In this document: positions 24,778 to 34,265 of the stretch, piece after piece | Layout: each line of letters starts with the position of its first letter | How positions within the stretch are numbered: position 1 is the first letter of the stretch | The notes under the pieces: generated by a model | Databases searched by the model: none | What the model was told of the DNA's origin: nothing | Seen by the model: the letters and a program-made list of their open reading frames with translations, nothing else | Program-made: the position numbers and the translations under genes | DNA from: Chitinophaga pinensis | Lineage (GTDB): Bacteria; Bacteroidota; Bacteroidia; Chitinophagales; CAIOSU01 | Assembly (NCBI GenBank): GCA_945901065.1 | Contig: CAMDKI010000003.1 | Span: forward strand, 124,001 to 188,000 | Direction of reading: 5' to 3' | Length of the DNA: 64,000 bases

Positions 24778-26760
24778 TTGAAACCGATACTATTTTCCTT
24801 ACTTTTTGTATTGATGCTTGGCGTTTTGCCAGCTCAGAACATCGTTTTCCACTCCGAGTGGGAAGACTCGTTGGACAAGGAAGTGCTGCGCGATAGGTTG
24901 ATTGTAGAGTTTAAACAAGGCACCCCAGTTGCGTCGCAGCAGCTAATTTTGCAATTGGTTGGCCTGCAAGATGCTTGGCGCTTGCCATACCCCGAAGTAG
25001 TAATTGCCAAAATACCACGCGAAGTTGCAGATTACCGCGAATTGAAAACGATAATTGCTGCCCTTAATCAATACAACGAAGTTAAGTTGGCCACGCCATT
25101 TATTCGCAGCCAAGGCCCCAACCCTGTGGGTATATTGAGCACGGTGGCCGTTGAAGTGGATAATGAAGTTGCCTTCCAACAGTTATTGGCTTTTGCCGAA
25201 CGCAACCACTTGTATCCTATTTACCCAGATGCTTACATGAAAAACATTTGGTGGCTTACTACCAACAAATACTCCGGCTACAATGCGCTAGAAGCGGCCA
25301 TAATGCTGAACCAAAGCGGTTTGTTTGGTTTTGCAGAACCCAACTACTTGCTTACCCCTAGAACTGCCGCTGTTGTAAACGACCAGTTTTATAGCCGCCA
25401 ATGGAATTTACAGAATGACAGCACTACTTCATTTGTAAATGGTATTATCGCTTCGCCTGATGCCGATATGGATGTGGATAGCGCCTGGACCATTACTACC
25501 GGCGAATCGTTTATTAGGGTAGCGGTTATCGATGCTGGAGTAGATACCTTACATCCCGATTTGGTAGGCAAACTATTTCCAGGCTATGATGCCACCGGTG
25601 GCGGCAGCAACGGATACCCTAATCTCGACAAGCCAAGCAATGCCCACGGCACTGCTTGTTCGGGAATTATTGCGGCAACTGCCGATAACGGTATCGGTAT
25701 TGCAGGTGTGGCGCATGGTTGCAAAATCATCCCGATTAAAGTATTCTATTATATCGATACGGTATATAGCGGTGTTCCTCTTAACGACATCCCTTATTCT
25801 ACCTCGCAGTGGTTTGCCAATGCCATCAATTGGGCTTGGCGCAATGCCGAAGCCGATATTATGAGCAACTCGTGGGGATTGGACGATATTTATTTGCAAC
25901 TACTATCAGGTAGTCCTGCTTTGGTAGAAGAGGCCATTATAGCCGCTGCGGATAGTGGCCGATTGGGTTTGGGCACACCTATGTTGTTCTCCAGTGGCAA
26001 TGCCAATACCGAACCTATATGGCCTAGCCGACTGCCGCAAACCATAGCGGTAAATGCTACCAGTATGTGCGACGAGCGCAAAAACCCTGCATCGTGCGAT
26101 GGTGAAAACTGGACCGGCTGCTGGGGTTATGGCCTCGAAGTATCGGCGCCAGGCGTAAAAATTACTACTTGCGATATTAGTGGAAACAAAGGATATACCA
26201 GCGGCGACTATACCTTTAGTTTCAATGGCACCTCTGCAGCTTGCCCCAACGCTGCAGCAGTGGTTGCGCTGATGCTTTCGGTGCGACCCAATTTGTCGTT
26301 AAGTGCGGTGCGTTATGTATTAGGCAGCACTGCCGATAGGGTGGGTGGCTACAACTATAACCAAAACTATACGGCTGGCACGTGGAGCAATGAACTTGGT
26401 TATGGCCGTGTAAATGCCTACAAAGCAGTAATTGGCGCTCAAGAATACACAGGCCACAATGAGACTGGCATTGCAGATGTGGCCAACAACAGGCAAATGC
26501 TGCAAATGTATCCCAACCCATTGCAGGGCAGCCAAGTAACGTTATCGTTCGATTTGCCCGCTAGCACTAAAGCACAGGTAAACATTACTGGTTTTGATGG
26601 GCGAACCGTATACCAACAGGATATGGGCTTATTGTACGACGGCGCAAACGAGCATACTATTACCTTCGACAAAATATTGGCTCCGGGTGCCTATTTGGTT
26701 GGCCTTACTACAGGCAGCCAAACTACTTACTCAAGGCTGGTTATTATCAATCAGCAATAA
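24778..26760 (+). CDS. Secreted subtilisin-like S8 protease with T9SS type A sorting domain
   Basis: A 660-residue exported serine protease. The signal peptide is MKPILFSLLFVLMLGVLPAQ. An N-terminal prodomain of about 180 residues follows, then the catalytic domain with Asp252 (VAVIDAGVDTLHPD), His290 (NAHGTACSGII), oxyanion Asn408 (FSSGNAN) and Ser486 (NGTSAACPNAAAVV). The last 85 residues (MYPNPLQGSQVTLSFDLP to the end) are a type IX secretion sorting tail, removed after passage across the outer membrane. The start is TTG: a TAA stop is the codon immediately before it, and a later ATG would destroy the signal peptide. An ABC transporter follows 13 bases downstream. Confidence 0.95.
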   Translation: MKPILFSLLFVLMLGVLPAQNIVFHSEWEDSLDKEVLRDRLIVEFKQGTPVASQQLILQLVGLQDAWRLPYPEVVIAKIPREVADYRELKTIIAALNQYNEVKLATPFIRSQGPNPVGILSTVAVEVDNEVAFQQLLAFAERNHLYPIYPDAYMKNIWWLTTNKYSGYNALEAAIMLNQSGLFGFAEPNYLLTPRTAAVVNDQFYSRQWNLQNDSTTSFVNGIIASPDADMDVDSAWTITTGESFIRVAVIDAGVDTLHPDLVGKLFPGYDATGGGSNGYPNLDKPSNAHGTACSGIIAATADNGIGIAGVAHGCKIIPIKVFYYIDTVYSGVPLNDIPYSTSQWFANAINWAWRNAEADIMSNSWGLDDIYLQLLSGSPALVEEAIIAAADSGRLGLGTPMLFSSGNANTEPIWPSRLPQTIAVNATSMCDERKNPASCDGENWTGCWGYGLEVSAPGVKITTCDISGNKGYTSGDYTFSFNGTSAACPNAAAVVALMLSVRPNLSLSAVRYVLGSTADRVGGYNYNQNYTAGTWSNELGYGRVNAYKAVIGAQEYTGHNETGIADVANNRQMLQMYPNPLQGSQVTLSFDLPASTKAQVNITGFDGRTVYQQDMGLLYDGANEHTITFDKILAPGAYLVGLTTGSQTTYSRLVIINQQ

Positions 26761-26773
26761 GAAACAATGCCAC

Positions 26774-27430
26774 ATGCAAATACAGCTGGAGCATTTAATC
26801 CCTGAACCACTTATTGAAATTGCCCCAAAGCAATCGGGAATATGGTTGCAGCAGGTAATACTTGCGCCAAGCCAGTGGACCCAATTAGTGGCCCCATCGG
26901 GAAGCGGGAAATCAACGTTACTGAACATTATATACGGCACCCGAACCGACTACCAAGGCCAAGTATGGATAGATGGCAAAAGTACCCGGAGCTTCAGCGC
27001 CGACGATTGGGCACAACTCAGGCGCGAAAGATTATCAGTAGTGTTTCAAGACCTACGCTTGTTTGCCGACCTTAGTGGTTGGGACAACCTGCTGCTAAAA
27101 CAACAACTTACCGAAACGGTTAACAAAGAACAGATAGCCAAAATGGCTACGCAATTGGGCATAATGAGGCTTTTAGACAAGAGCTGCGGTACCATGTCTT
27201 ATGGCGAGCGTCAGCGTGTAGCCATCATCCGCAGCCTGTTGCAGCCTTTTGAATATCTATTGCTCGATGAGCCCTTTAGCCACCTTGATGAAGCCAACCG
27301 CCAAATTGCAGCCAACCTTATACAGCAGGCTTGCACGCAACGCAATGCCGGGTTGCTGATTGCTGGCCTTGGTGCCGATAAATATTTTACCTATCACCAA
27401 AGCCTGCAACTGGATGAAACTAACGGGTAA
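26774..27430 (+). CDS. ABC transporter ATP-binding protein (LolD/MacB type)
   Basis: A 218-residue ATPase subunit. It has Walker A SGSGKSTLL preceded by LVAPSG, the Q-loop FQDLRLF, the signature SYGERQRVAIIRSLL (SYGE in place of the canonical LSGGQ), and Walker B YLLLDEPFSHLDE with its catalytic Glu. The start ATG at 26774 is 13 bases after the subtilase stop. The gene overlaps the permease gene by 17 bases, so the two are translationally coupled. It powers the adjacent FtsX-type permease. The substrate is unknown; lipoprotein release or mechanotransmission is inferred from the family. Confidence 0.92.
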   Translation: MQIQLEHLIPEPLIEIAPKQSGIWLQQVILAPSQWTQLVAPSGSGKSTLLNIIYGTRTDYQGQVWIDGKSTRSFSADDWAQLRRERLSVVFQDLRLFADLSGWDNLLLKQQLTETVNKEQIAKMATQLGIMRLLDKSCGTMSYGERQRVAIIRSLLQPFEYLLLDEPFSHLDEANRQIAANLIQQACTQRNAGLLIAGLGADKYFTYHQSLQLDETNG

Positions 27431-28586
27431 GATATTTTGGGGCAAACAAAGCCGCTGGCAACTGATAGTGGCCACTGGCGGCTTCTGGATAGGACTGTTT
27501 ATTACCTTGCTATCTATCCAGTTTTATTTGGACATTAGACAGATAACCAAGCGAAGCGAAGACGAGAAAAACTACATAATCGTAAACAAGACGGTGAACA
27601 TGGCCAACATGTTCGACAAAACCATATCAATGTTTACCGAGGCGCAACTGGATAGCCTCCAAGGCCAACCTTTTGTGAAAGACATGGGGCTTTTCCGCAC
27701 CAATACCTTTAATATCTATGCAGATGTAAGCGAGCAAATGGGTCTTGCTTTCGATTTATACATGGAGAGTGTGCCCACAAGGTTTTTAGATACCATACCC
27801 GCCTCATTTGAATGGGACAGCACCGACAACTTTGTGCCCGTGCTGGTTGCCAGCGATTTTTTAAGGATATATAACTTCAGTTTGGCTATGTCGCAAAAAC
27901 ATATGCCCCAGCTCAGCCCGCTTACTATACAGCTTATACCTATTAAAATAAAAATTTCGGGCAACGGCAGCTCACGAATACTAACAGCTAAGGTGGTGGG
28001 TTTTACTGATAGGATTCCTTCGGTATTGGTTCCCGAGGACTTTTTGCTCTGGGCCAACGAAAAATATGGCAACGGGCCAGCACCGCAACCCACCCGAGTG
28101 ATTCTGCAAATAGACGACCCTGCTAACGAACGGATAAAAGAGTACCTCACGGCCAAAAACTACGACACCAATGCCGATGACCTGCGCCTAGGTGGCATGG
28201 CCAATACACTGCAGATAATAAGTGCCATCTCTGGTAGCATTGGTGGTATGTTTGTGTTCCTATCGTTCGCTATTTTTTTAATGAATTTCCAACTTATTAT
28301 TAGTAGGGCTAAGGTGGAGATAGGTATATTGTTGGACCTAGGTTACCGACCAAGCGAACTCGCCAAAACCTTGAACAAACAATTTATGTTCATCTTGCTT
28401 GGGTGTGCGGCAACAGTATTAGCAACATTGGCCGCCCTTGTGGCTGCATTGCATTCGTTGCTAAACAGTTATGGGTTTGAAACAGGGGGCACTGTTTCGT
28501 GGATAATACCAATGGCGGCAATAGCACTGGTGCTTCTGCTTCAAGCATTTATATACTTGGGCATCAAAGCGGGCATTAAAAGATAA
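27414..28586 (+). CDS. FtsX/LolE-type ABC transporter permease
   Basis: A 390-residue membrane protein with the MacB/FtsX plan. Transmembrane segment 1 is near residues 20-40 (VATGGFWIGLFITLLSIQFY). A large periplasmic domain of about 240 residues follows, and then three C-terminal segments (GGMFVFLSFAIFLMNFQLI, FMFILLGCAATVLATLAALV, WIIPMAAIALVLLLQAFIYL). The ATG at 27414 lies within the end of the ATPase gene; the frame opens further upstream without support. No HlyD-type adaptor is encoded nearby. The only other candidate partner is the upstream subtilase, which is probably a separate function that happens to share the transcript. Confidence 0.88.
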   Translation: MKLTGKIFWGKQSRWQLIVATGGFWIGLFITLLSIQFYLDIRQITKRSEDEKNYIIVNKTVNMANMFDKTISMFTEAQLDSLQGQPFVKDMGLFRTNTFNIYADVSEQMGLAFDLYMESVPTRFLDTIPASFEWDSTDNFVPVLVASDFLRIYNFSLAMSQKHMPQLSPLTIQLIPIKIKISGNGSSRILTAKVVGFTDRIPSVLVPEDFLLWANEKYGNGPAPQPTRVILQIDDPANERIKEYLTAKNYDTNADDLRLGGMANTLQIISAISGSIGGMFVFLSFAIFLMNFQLIISRAKVEIGILLDLGYRPSELAKTLNKQFMFILLGCAATVLATLAALVAALHSLLNSYGFETGGTVSWIIPMAAIALVLLLQAFIYLGIKAGIKR

Positions 28587-28596
28587 GGGCAATCGT

Positions 28597-28776
28597 TTAT
28601 TCCAATATTTTTCCTGTGTCTACAGGTGGTTGGTCTGGGTTTGCAGGCTTCACAGGGTTTTCCGTGTTTCTTTTCAACTCAAACTCATCCATAAACTTGG
28701 TATTGATATAAACGAAGCCCAACAGCAACAAACAGAACGCCAAGAATAGCGCATTAATTGAATTGTTCACTTTCAT
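28597..28776 (-). CDS. Small single-pass membrane protein
   Basis: A 59-residue reading frame starting at ATG 28774-28776: MKVNNSINALFLAFCLLLLG, then one hydrophobic helix and a charged, proline-rich tail (NPVKPANPDQPPVDTGK). The frame and its composition look coding, but I do not recognise a family. It converges with the ABC permease 10 bases away. The 300 bases upstream (28810-29087) are AT-rich, and nothing else is visible there. Confidence 0.5.
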   Translation of the reverse strand: MKVNNSINALFLAFCLLLLGFVYINTKFMDEFELKRNTENPVKPANPDQPPVDTGKILE

Positions 28777-29087
28777 AGCTTCCGAATTTAGCGGGTTCAG
28801 GAAAAGCACTATATTAACTTAAACGGGTAGTTAGGTTAATTTGTTGTAAAAGATAGGGGTAAATTCTGAAATAATATTAGATGCCCCGCATAGATTTATA
28901 CACAATTTACCATCAAATACAGCGCTAATGCACTTTATATCAGTGGATTAAATTAATTGTTTGTTACAAATCTTAATTGCATCTTAATATTGTGTAATTT
29001 AATGTGCAAAATCAAAACGGCGTACACTATTATACACAAGGCCAGAAAATTTGCTAAGTGTATTGATAAATACCTAAAAGAAAGCCT

Positions 29088-29615
29088 TTAATACTGCTGG
29101 TTATCCAGCGCAGGGGTGGTGGGGTTGATGATAACAATATAAGGGTGGGCAGCGCTTTGGTGGCAAGTATTGCAGTTGCTTACTAGGTTGGTGTAAGCAC
29201 TTGTAAATGCTACTTTACTTTTGCCCTCAACGGCTTCCTCCATTGTTTTTAGTGCAGGTAAGCCTATAGATTTCATCAATTTAGAGATATTGATGCCGTC
29301 TTCTTCAATGTGGCCATGCTCAACTTCTTCCATCGATTCTTCGAGTTCGTGCACATAAAATGAGGCAAGTGGCCAGTTTTCGTTTTGGCCGGCAAAGTAT
29401 AGTTTATTGGCATGGCGCTGTATGTGGCTCATTACCACAGCCAGCTCTATTTCTTCGTCGTCTTCGTGTGTTTGGTGGCCGCCAGGGTTCGGCGATTCTT
29501 GCCTACTGGCAACCATCATATCAATTCGTTTATTGGCGTGGCTTAGGCGCATCATCAATACTATATTCAAAACCAAAAGCAGCACAAATGCTACCCAAAT
29601 GTATGCCTGTTTCAT
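29088..29615 (-). CDS. Membrane-anchored mono-heme c-type cytochrome, cytochrome c'-like
   Basis: A 175-residue protein with one N-terminal anchor (AYIWVAFVLLLVLNIVLMM), a Gly/His/acidic linker, a mostly helical domain, and a single heme-attachment motif CNTCH (Cys148, Cys151, His152) close to the C-terminus. A four-helix domain with a C-terminal CxxCH is the cytochrome c' arrangement. It would face the periplasm, with the haem attached there. Function could be electron transfer or gas/NO binding; neither can be shown. The start is ATG 29613-29615; the frame's first codon two residues earlier is TTG. Confidence 0.8.
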   Translation of the reverse strand: MKQAYIWVAFVLLLVLNIVLMMRLSHANKRIDMMVASRQESPNPGGHQTHEDDEEIELAVVMSHIQRHANKLYFAGQNENWPLASFYVHELEESMEEVEHGHIEEDGINISKLMKSIGLPALKTMEEAVEGKSKVAFTSAYTNLVSNCNTCHQSAAHPYIVIINPTTPALDNQQY

Positions 29616-29678
29616 ATCCAATTTTCAGATTGCTAATGTAGTAACAAATAGCCCAACAAAACACTAAAATCCTGTTAA

Positions 29679-30176
29679 TTAACCTATTCGGGTGAGTGCT
29701 GTTATCTCAGCAGCATGTTGAGGATAGTTTACTATCAACTCGTTTCGATCGGCCATTTCAAAATCGTGGAAATCGAAACCTGGCGAAACGGTGCAACCCG
29801 TAAGCACGAAACCCTTTTGGCCAAGCACCCGGCTGGCAAACCAGTTGCCCGATTTTACTACATACTGTGGCACAGCACCCGCACTTATATCAATGCCTAT
29901 CAAAGTCCTTAATAGCACACCATCCTCATCAATTTCAAACAACTCAAGGGTATGGCCAGCATAGCAGTGCCACATCTCGTCGCTGGCAATGCGGTGAAAA
30001 GCCGAAAAATTATCGTCAACCAATAGAAAATATATACCTGTGCTGTAGTTGCGCAAATGCCCGTTTGGGTTACTTTCTATCTTTACAAAACCCTCTGAAC
30101 GATAGGTTTCTTTATAAAAACCTCCTTCGGGGTGAGGCAGCAGCTGCAGGTGCTTTATCCAATCTTCGGCGCGCAT
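29679..30176 (-). CDS. Cupin superfamily (DUF985) protein
   Basis: A 165-residue cupin. The N-terminal AEDWIKHLQLLPHPEGGFYK with YRSEG is the characteristic DUF985 opening. The core has YFLLVDDNFSAFHRIASDEM and WHCYAGHTLELFEI, and FVLTGCTVSPGFDFHDFEMA closes the barrel. Members are small sugar-binding or epimerase-like cupins of unknown biological role. I use ATG 30174-30176 (MRAEDWIKHLQ), because the 25 residues upstream are not family-like. It is divergent from tsaB. Confidence 0.9.
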   Translation of the reverse strand: MRAEDWIKHLQLLPHPEGGFYKETYRSEGFVKIESNPNGHLRNYSTGIYFLLVDDNFSAFHRIASDEMWHCYAGHTLELFEIDEDGVLLRTLIGIDISAGAVPQYVVKSGNWFASRVLGQKGFVLTGCTVSPGFDFHDFEMADRNELIVNYPQHAAEITALTRIG

Positions 30177-30298
30177 AAGGCAATGAGTTAAAGAAGTAAA
30201 TGTAAACCTAATGCAATAATGCGAAAAAGCTATTCTAAGTTTTTGGGTCAAGCGTTGTATTAATCTACTTAGAGTTGCTAAATTAGGCGCTCCAAGCT

Positions 30299-30982
30299 AT
30301 GCCTATATTACTATCCATAGAAACCTCCAACAACAACTGTTCGGTTTGCATTTCCATAAACGGAGAGATAGCAGCCCTGCGGGAAAACAACGAAGGCAAC
30401 CTGCACGCATCGTTGCTTACCCCTTTTATAGAAGCAGTACTTACCGAAGCGGGTATAAAGGCTCAACAACTAGATGCCGTGTGCCTAAGTTCGGGCCCCG
30501 GCTCTTACACCGGATTGCGCATTGGAGCTAGTGCTGCAAAAGCCATTTGTTATGCTACTGGTAAACCTTTGATAGCAGTGAGCACGTTAATGGCTATGGT
30601 AGCAGGCTATATAGCCATGCATGGCGAACCCAAAGCAAATGCTGTTTTCTGCCCCATGATTGATGCCCGACGTATGGAGGTATACGCGGCACTATACAAT
30701 AGTCAATTAACTGAGATTAAGCCGGCGGCCCCTTGGATACTTACTGAAGAAAATTTCTTTACCGAATATTTAGAAAACCATAACATAGTTTGCTTGGGCA
30801 ATGGAGCACTAAAAGGAACCGAACTATTGCTAACCGATCGTATAACCATTGATGGCAATTCTCATTTGAGTGCATTGAACCTTGTAAATATTGCCGAAGA
30901 AAAATTCAAAATTCGAGCTTTTGAAGAAACAACATATTTTGAACCCATATATCTTAAAACGACTCCGATTAAACAGCCTTAA
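30299..30982 (+). CDS. tsaB: tRNA threonylcarbamoyladenosine complex subunit TsaB
   Basis: Partner of TsaD in making the universal t6A37 modification of ANN-decoding tRNAs. The 227-residue protein opens MPILLSIETSNNNCSVCIS and contains the family signature SSGPGSYTGLRIGASAAKAI, a degenerate ASKHA ATPase fold. PMIDARRMEVYAALY is also typical. Length is normal. It starts at ATG 30299. It is a stand-alone gene; tsaD and tsaE are not in the window. Confidence 0.94.
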   Translation: MPILLSIETSNNNCSVCISINGEIAALRENNEGNLHASLLTPFIEAVLTEAGIKAQQLDAVCLSSGPGSYTGLRIGASAAKAICYATGKPLIAVSTLMAMVAGYIAMHGEPKANAVFCPMIDARRMEVYAALYNSQLTEIKPAAPWILTEENFFTEYLENHNIVCLGNGALKGTELLLTDRITIDGNSHLSALNLVNIAEEKFKIRAFEETTYFEPIYLKTTPIKQP

Positions 30983-31069
30983 AAACTAGCATTGTTTACT
31001 AAAGAAGTATAGGTTAGCTAAAAAACAGATAAATAATCCAATTCTATGCTAAGCTAAGTTTTTTCACTG

Positions 31070-31098
31070 TTGTAATAAGCAATTATTGTCTATATTCG
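31070..31098 (+). promoter_or_regulatory. Predicted promoter of the ArsR-family gene
   Basis: TTG at 31070-31072 and TATATTCG at 31091-31098 are separated by 18 bases. This matches the Bacteroidota arrangement of a -33 TTG and a TA-N2-TTTG -7 box with one base different. The start codon is at 31136, so this transcript has a short leader. Confidence 0.5.
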
Positions 31099-31135
31099 TA
31101 AACCCGATTTATTCAAACAAACAAAACCTTAACTA

Positions 31136-31492
31136 ATGGCAGCGGTGAATTCACAAGAAAAAGTAGTGCTAACTAAAGGAGATGGTGTAGAAGCCGACAT
31201 CACTCTTGATTATGGCGTTTTGCGCAAAGCAGTTCTTACCCTTAGGGCTGTAAACCACAAACTCCGTAAGCAAATTATCAACTTGTTGGAAGACAGCAAA
31301 AAGCTTACTGTAACCGAGATTTACGTGAAATTGCGCTTAGAGCAGTCAGTTGCTTCTCAGCATTTGGCAATTTTGCGCCGCGCTGGTGTGGTAAAGACCA
31401 CCCGCGACGGTAAATTCATTTACTACTCGCTAAACAAAAAACGCATTTTGGAGATTTCTGAACTAATTGAAGACCTTGCACAAGGCAAATAA
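31136..31492 (+). CDS. ArsR-family winged-helix transcriptional regulator
   Basis: A 118-residue DNA-binding protein. HKLRKQIINLL, then KLTVTEIYVKLRLEQSVASQ with HLAILRRAGVV and KFIYYSLN, form the ArsR helix-turn-helix and wing. No Cys-rich metal site is visible, so metal sensing is not supported. The effector is unknown. A strong terminator follows its stop, so it is monocistronic and probably acts in trans. Confidence 0.9.
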   Translation: MAAVNSQEKVVLTKGDGVEADITLDYGVLRKAVLTLRAVNHKLRKQIINLLEDSKKLTVTEIYVKLRLEQSVASQHLAILRRAGVVKTTRDGKFIYYSLNKKRILEISELIEDLAQGK

Positions 31493-31519
31493 ATAGAAAA
31501 GAAAACACCCATGAAACTA

Positions 31520-31551
31520 AAGCCCTTGTACATGCCCGTGTACAAGGGCTT
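31520..31551 (+). terminator. Rho-independent terminator
   Basis: AAGCCCTTGTACA and TGTACAAGGGCTT form a perfect 13-bp stem with the loop TGCCCG, followed by TTTTGTTT. It ends the ArsR-family transcript. Confidence 0.93.
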
Positions 31552-31603
31552 TTTGTTTGAAGAACAATACCCTTTTTGACTTGTTACCCACTAAACCACA
31601 AAC

Positions 31604-32374
31604 ATGATAGAAGTAATGCTTTGTAGTGCCGCTGCCATTTTTGTATACATGGTTGTGGTATTTGTTTGGGCCACCTTAATAAAAGATAACAGCATAGTAG
31701 ATATAGGTTGGGGAATGGGTTTTTTGGTAGTTATAATCGCAGGGCTGATATTGCTGCCGGCAATTACTCCTTTTAACGCAGCATTAGCCGCTATGGTTGT
31801 CATTTGGGGCCTGCGTCTATCGGGCTATATTTTTAGCAGGCACCGCAACGTGGGCGAAGATTATCGCTATGCCCAATGGCGCAAAGAGTGGGGCAAACAT
31901 GTAGTACCTAGGGCCTTCTTTCAGATATTTATGTTGCAAGGGGGTTTTATGTTCATAATAGCTTTACCATTAATGATAGCTATGGCTAACACAAGTGCTG
32001 TAATAAATTGGGTATCGATAATTGGAATAGTACTTTGGCTAATCGGTTTCTTTTTTGAGGCGGTGGGCGATTCGCAGAAATCGCGGTTTAAAGCAAACCA
32101 GGCCAACAGCGGCAAAATAATGCAAAGTGGCCTATGGCGCTATACCCGCCATCCAAATTACTTTGGCGAAGCGCTGCTTTGGTGGGGCATTTTTGTTTTC
32201 GTGATTCCTGCAGGTTATTGGTACGTTTCTATCATCAGCCCCGTTATACTCACTTTTCTGCTAACCAAAGTATCGGGCGTGGCGATGCTAGAGAAGAAAT
32301 ACACAGGCAATAAGGAGTTTGAGGAGTATGCCCGCAAGACGAATGGGTTTATTCCTTGGTGGCCAAAACGGTAA
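31604..32374 (+). CDS. DUF1295 membrane protein (steroid 5-alpha-reductase/ICMT-like)
   Basis: A 256-residue multi-pass membrane protein. The C-terminal block [20 protein letters not shown] is the signature of the DUF1295/isoprenylcysteine-methyltransferase-like fold, with about six hydrophobic segments. [20 protein letters not shown] precedes it, as in the family. Members may reduce or methylate lipids in the membrane; no substrate is established. It converges with the phosphate transporter gene, with a 5-base gap. Confidence 0.9.
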   Translation: MIEVMLCSAAAIFVYMVVVFVWATLIKDNSIVDIGWGMGFLVVIIAGLILLPAITPFNAALAAMVVIWGLRLSGYIFSRHRNVGEDYRYAQWRKEWGKHVVPRAFFQIFMLQGGFMFIIALPLMIAMANTSAVINWVSIIGIVLWLIGFFFEAVGDSQKSRFKANQANSGKIMQSGLWRYTRHPNYFGEALLWWGIFVFVIPAGYWYVSIISPVILTFLLTKVSGVAMLEKKYTGNKEFEEYARKTNGFIPWWPKR

Positions 32375-32379
32375 TAATG

Positions 32380-33372
32380 CTAAGCAACTAAAAACAGGCT
32401 CATTACCCAATAAACCAACATGGCCATTAGCGCTGAAAACGGAATTGTGAGCACCCAAGCAGCCACAATATTGATGGCTGTGCCCCATTTAATAGCCGAC
32501 AAACGACGGGTAACCCCAACACCCATAATAGCACCTGTAATGGTGTGTGTAGTACTTACAGGTATACCCAACACGGCCGTTCCTGCCAGCGTTAGCGCGC
32601 CAGCCGTTTCGGCACTAAAACCACCCATAGGTTTCAGATCGGTAAGGCCAACTCCGAGGGTTTTAATTACCTTTTGACCGCCAACAAGGGTACCTAATGC
32701 AATAGCAGAATAGGCTGAAATTACTACCCAAAAAGGCACGTGAAATTCAGTAGTAATACCTGCTGCATATAACGACATTGCCATTATACCCATCGTTTTT
32801 TGCGCATCGTTACCACCATGTCCTAAACTGAAAAAGGCTGATGATACTAGCTGCATTACCCTAAAAAAGCCGTCCACTTTTTGTGGCGGCAATGTACGGC
32901 ATATCCATAGGGTAGCTACCATGATAAAATAACCAAGTATAAACCCTATAAGCGGCGAGAGCACTATGAACAACAATATTTTGAATATACCACTAGCTAC
33001 CAAAGCACCTGTGCCACCAACCAACAAAGCGGGTCCGATAAGGCCACCAATAAGCGCATGAGACACACTAATGGGCATACCTAGTAGTGTGCACGCAAGC
33101 ACCCAAACGCCAGCACCCAAGAGCGAAGCTAGAATGGTATATTGCGAAACAACGTCTGGTACTACAATACCTTTGCCGATAGTATTAGCAACACTGAGCC
33201 CAAAAACAAAAATTGCCGCAAAATTGAAAAACGCCGCCCAAATTACCGCCATGCGCGGCGAAAGCACCCTAGTAGAAACTATGGTGGCTATAGAATTGGC
33301 CGCATCGTTCATTCCGTTTAGGAAGTCGTATACCAGCGCAACAATAATAATTATAACTGCTAGCGTGAGCAT
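32380..33372 (-). CDS. Inorganic phosphate transporter, PiT family
   Basis: A 330-residue inner-membrane symporter for phosphate. The N-terminal signature DFLNGMNDAANSIATIVSTR is repeated in inverted form later (SLGHGGNDAQKTMGIMAMSL), as expected for the two PiT repeats, and GIPVSTTHTITGAIMGVG is near the C-terminus. It is coupled to the DUF47 gene upstream by a TAATG overlap at 33370-33374, so the two are made together. This low-affinity system coexists with a Na/Pi symporter at 43-45 kb. Confidence 0.95.
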   Translation of the reverse strand: MLTLAVIIIIVALVYDFLNGMNDAANSIATIVSTRVLSPRMAVIWAAFFNFAAIFVFGLSVANTIGKGIVVPDVVSQYTILASLLGAGVWVLACTLLGMPISVSHALIGGLIGPALLVGGTGALVASGIFKILLFIVLSPLIGFILGYFIMVATLWICRTLPPQKVDGFFRVMQLVSSAFFSLGHGGNDAQKTMGIMAMSLYAAGITTEFHVPFWVVISAYSAIALGTLVGGQKVIKTLGVGLTDLKPMGGFSAETAGALTLAGTAVLGIPVSTTHTITGAIMGVGVTRRLSAIKWGTAINIVAAWVLTIPFSALMAMLVYWVMSLFLVA

Positions 33373-34019
33373 TAGGCCGATTTAATCAATACACTTTCCA
33401 GTATGCGGGCAGCACCGTCTATTTTATCTAGGGTGTTTTCCATTGCCGATAGTACCTCTTTGTTTTTTACTAAATTCACCCCGTTGGTTTCTTCCCTAAA
33501 AAGCACGCGAACGGCAGAGCTGTATACCTCATCTGATTGGCGCTCAAGCTTGGCAATTGCGTTTCGCGATTTTAGTATTTTTTTGGGATGTTTAGCACCA
33601 TTCATTTCCACCAACATTTTTTGCAGCTCGTCGGCGCTTTCTTTGATTAGTGTTCCCAATTTGCGCACCTCTGGACTTATATGCTGTACATCGTATACTT
33701 CAATACGTTTGGCACTGCGAGTAATAAAGTGCATAATGCGGTTAAGCGAATTGATAAGCGCATATACATCTTCCCTATCAAACGGAGTTATGAAGGAGTT
33801 GTGCAACAAACTAAGAAGTGTTTCGGTCATTTGGTCGACCTTGGCTTCCTGTTTAACCAGTTCTTTGATTAGCAAATTTCGGGCATCTAGGTCGCTAGTG
33901 TTCAAAACATCTTCCAATGTTTTGGCACCTAAAACCAGTTGTTGACCATTTTGCTCAAAAAGGGGGAAAAATTTCCGGTCCTTGGGAGTCAGAAACTGAA
34001 AAAAACCATTAAGGTCCAT
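33372..34019 (-). CDS. DUF47 family PhoU-like protein
   Basis: A 215-residue all-helical protein related to PhoU, the usual partner of PiT transporters, thought to regulate phosphate entry. FFQFLTPKDRKFFPLFEQ is the typical opening, followed by regular amphipathic helices and VLSAMENTLDKIDGAARILE at the end. I use ATG 34017-34019, because the upstream 28 residues are not family-like. The TAATG junction with the transporter gene indicates translational coupling. The 325 bases upstream of it (34020-34344) hold no gene; they include the regulatory-looking inverted repeat before the Crp-family gene. Confidence 0.93.
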   Translation of the reverse strand: MDLNGFFQFLTPKDRKFFPLFEQNGQQLVLGAKTLEDVLNTSDLDARNLLIKELVKQEAKVDQMTETLLSLLHNSFITPFDREDVYALINSLNRIMHFITRSAKRIEVYDVQHISPEVRKLGTLIKESADELQKMLVEMNGAKHPKKILKSRNAIAKLERQSDEVYSSAVRVLFREETNGVNLVKNKEVLSAMENTLDKIDGAARILESVLIKSA

Positions 34020-34265
34020 ACAGTTGATAGTTGAGAGGTAAAAGCCAAGGCTAGAATTCATATCTAGCTTAAGTTTGGCAAAGAAATGCAAGAATAAGGA
34101 CACTCTCAGTAGATTTCACATTAAGACAATGTTAAGGATTGGATTAAAAGAGGCAAACTAGGCTCTAAGTTGATTGTATTTTGATGTAATTTATCCTGTA
34201 AGCGAGTCGTTGGTGCATTTCATCAGCCTTGATGCAGCAGTATTACATGGGCCACAAAACCTTTG

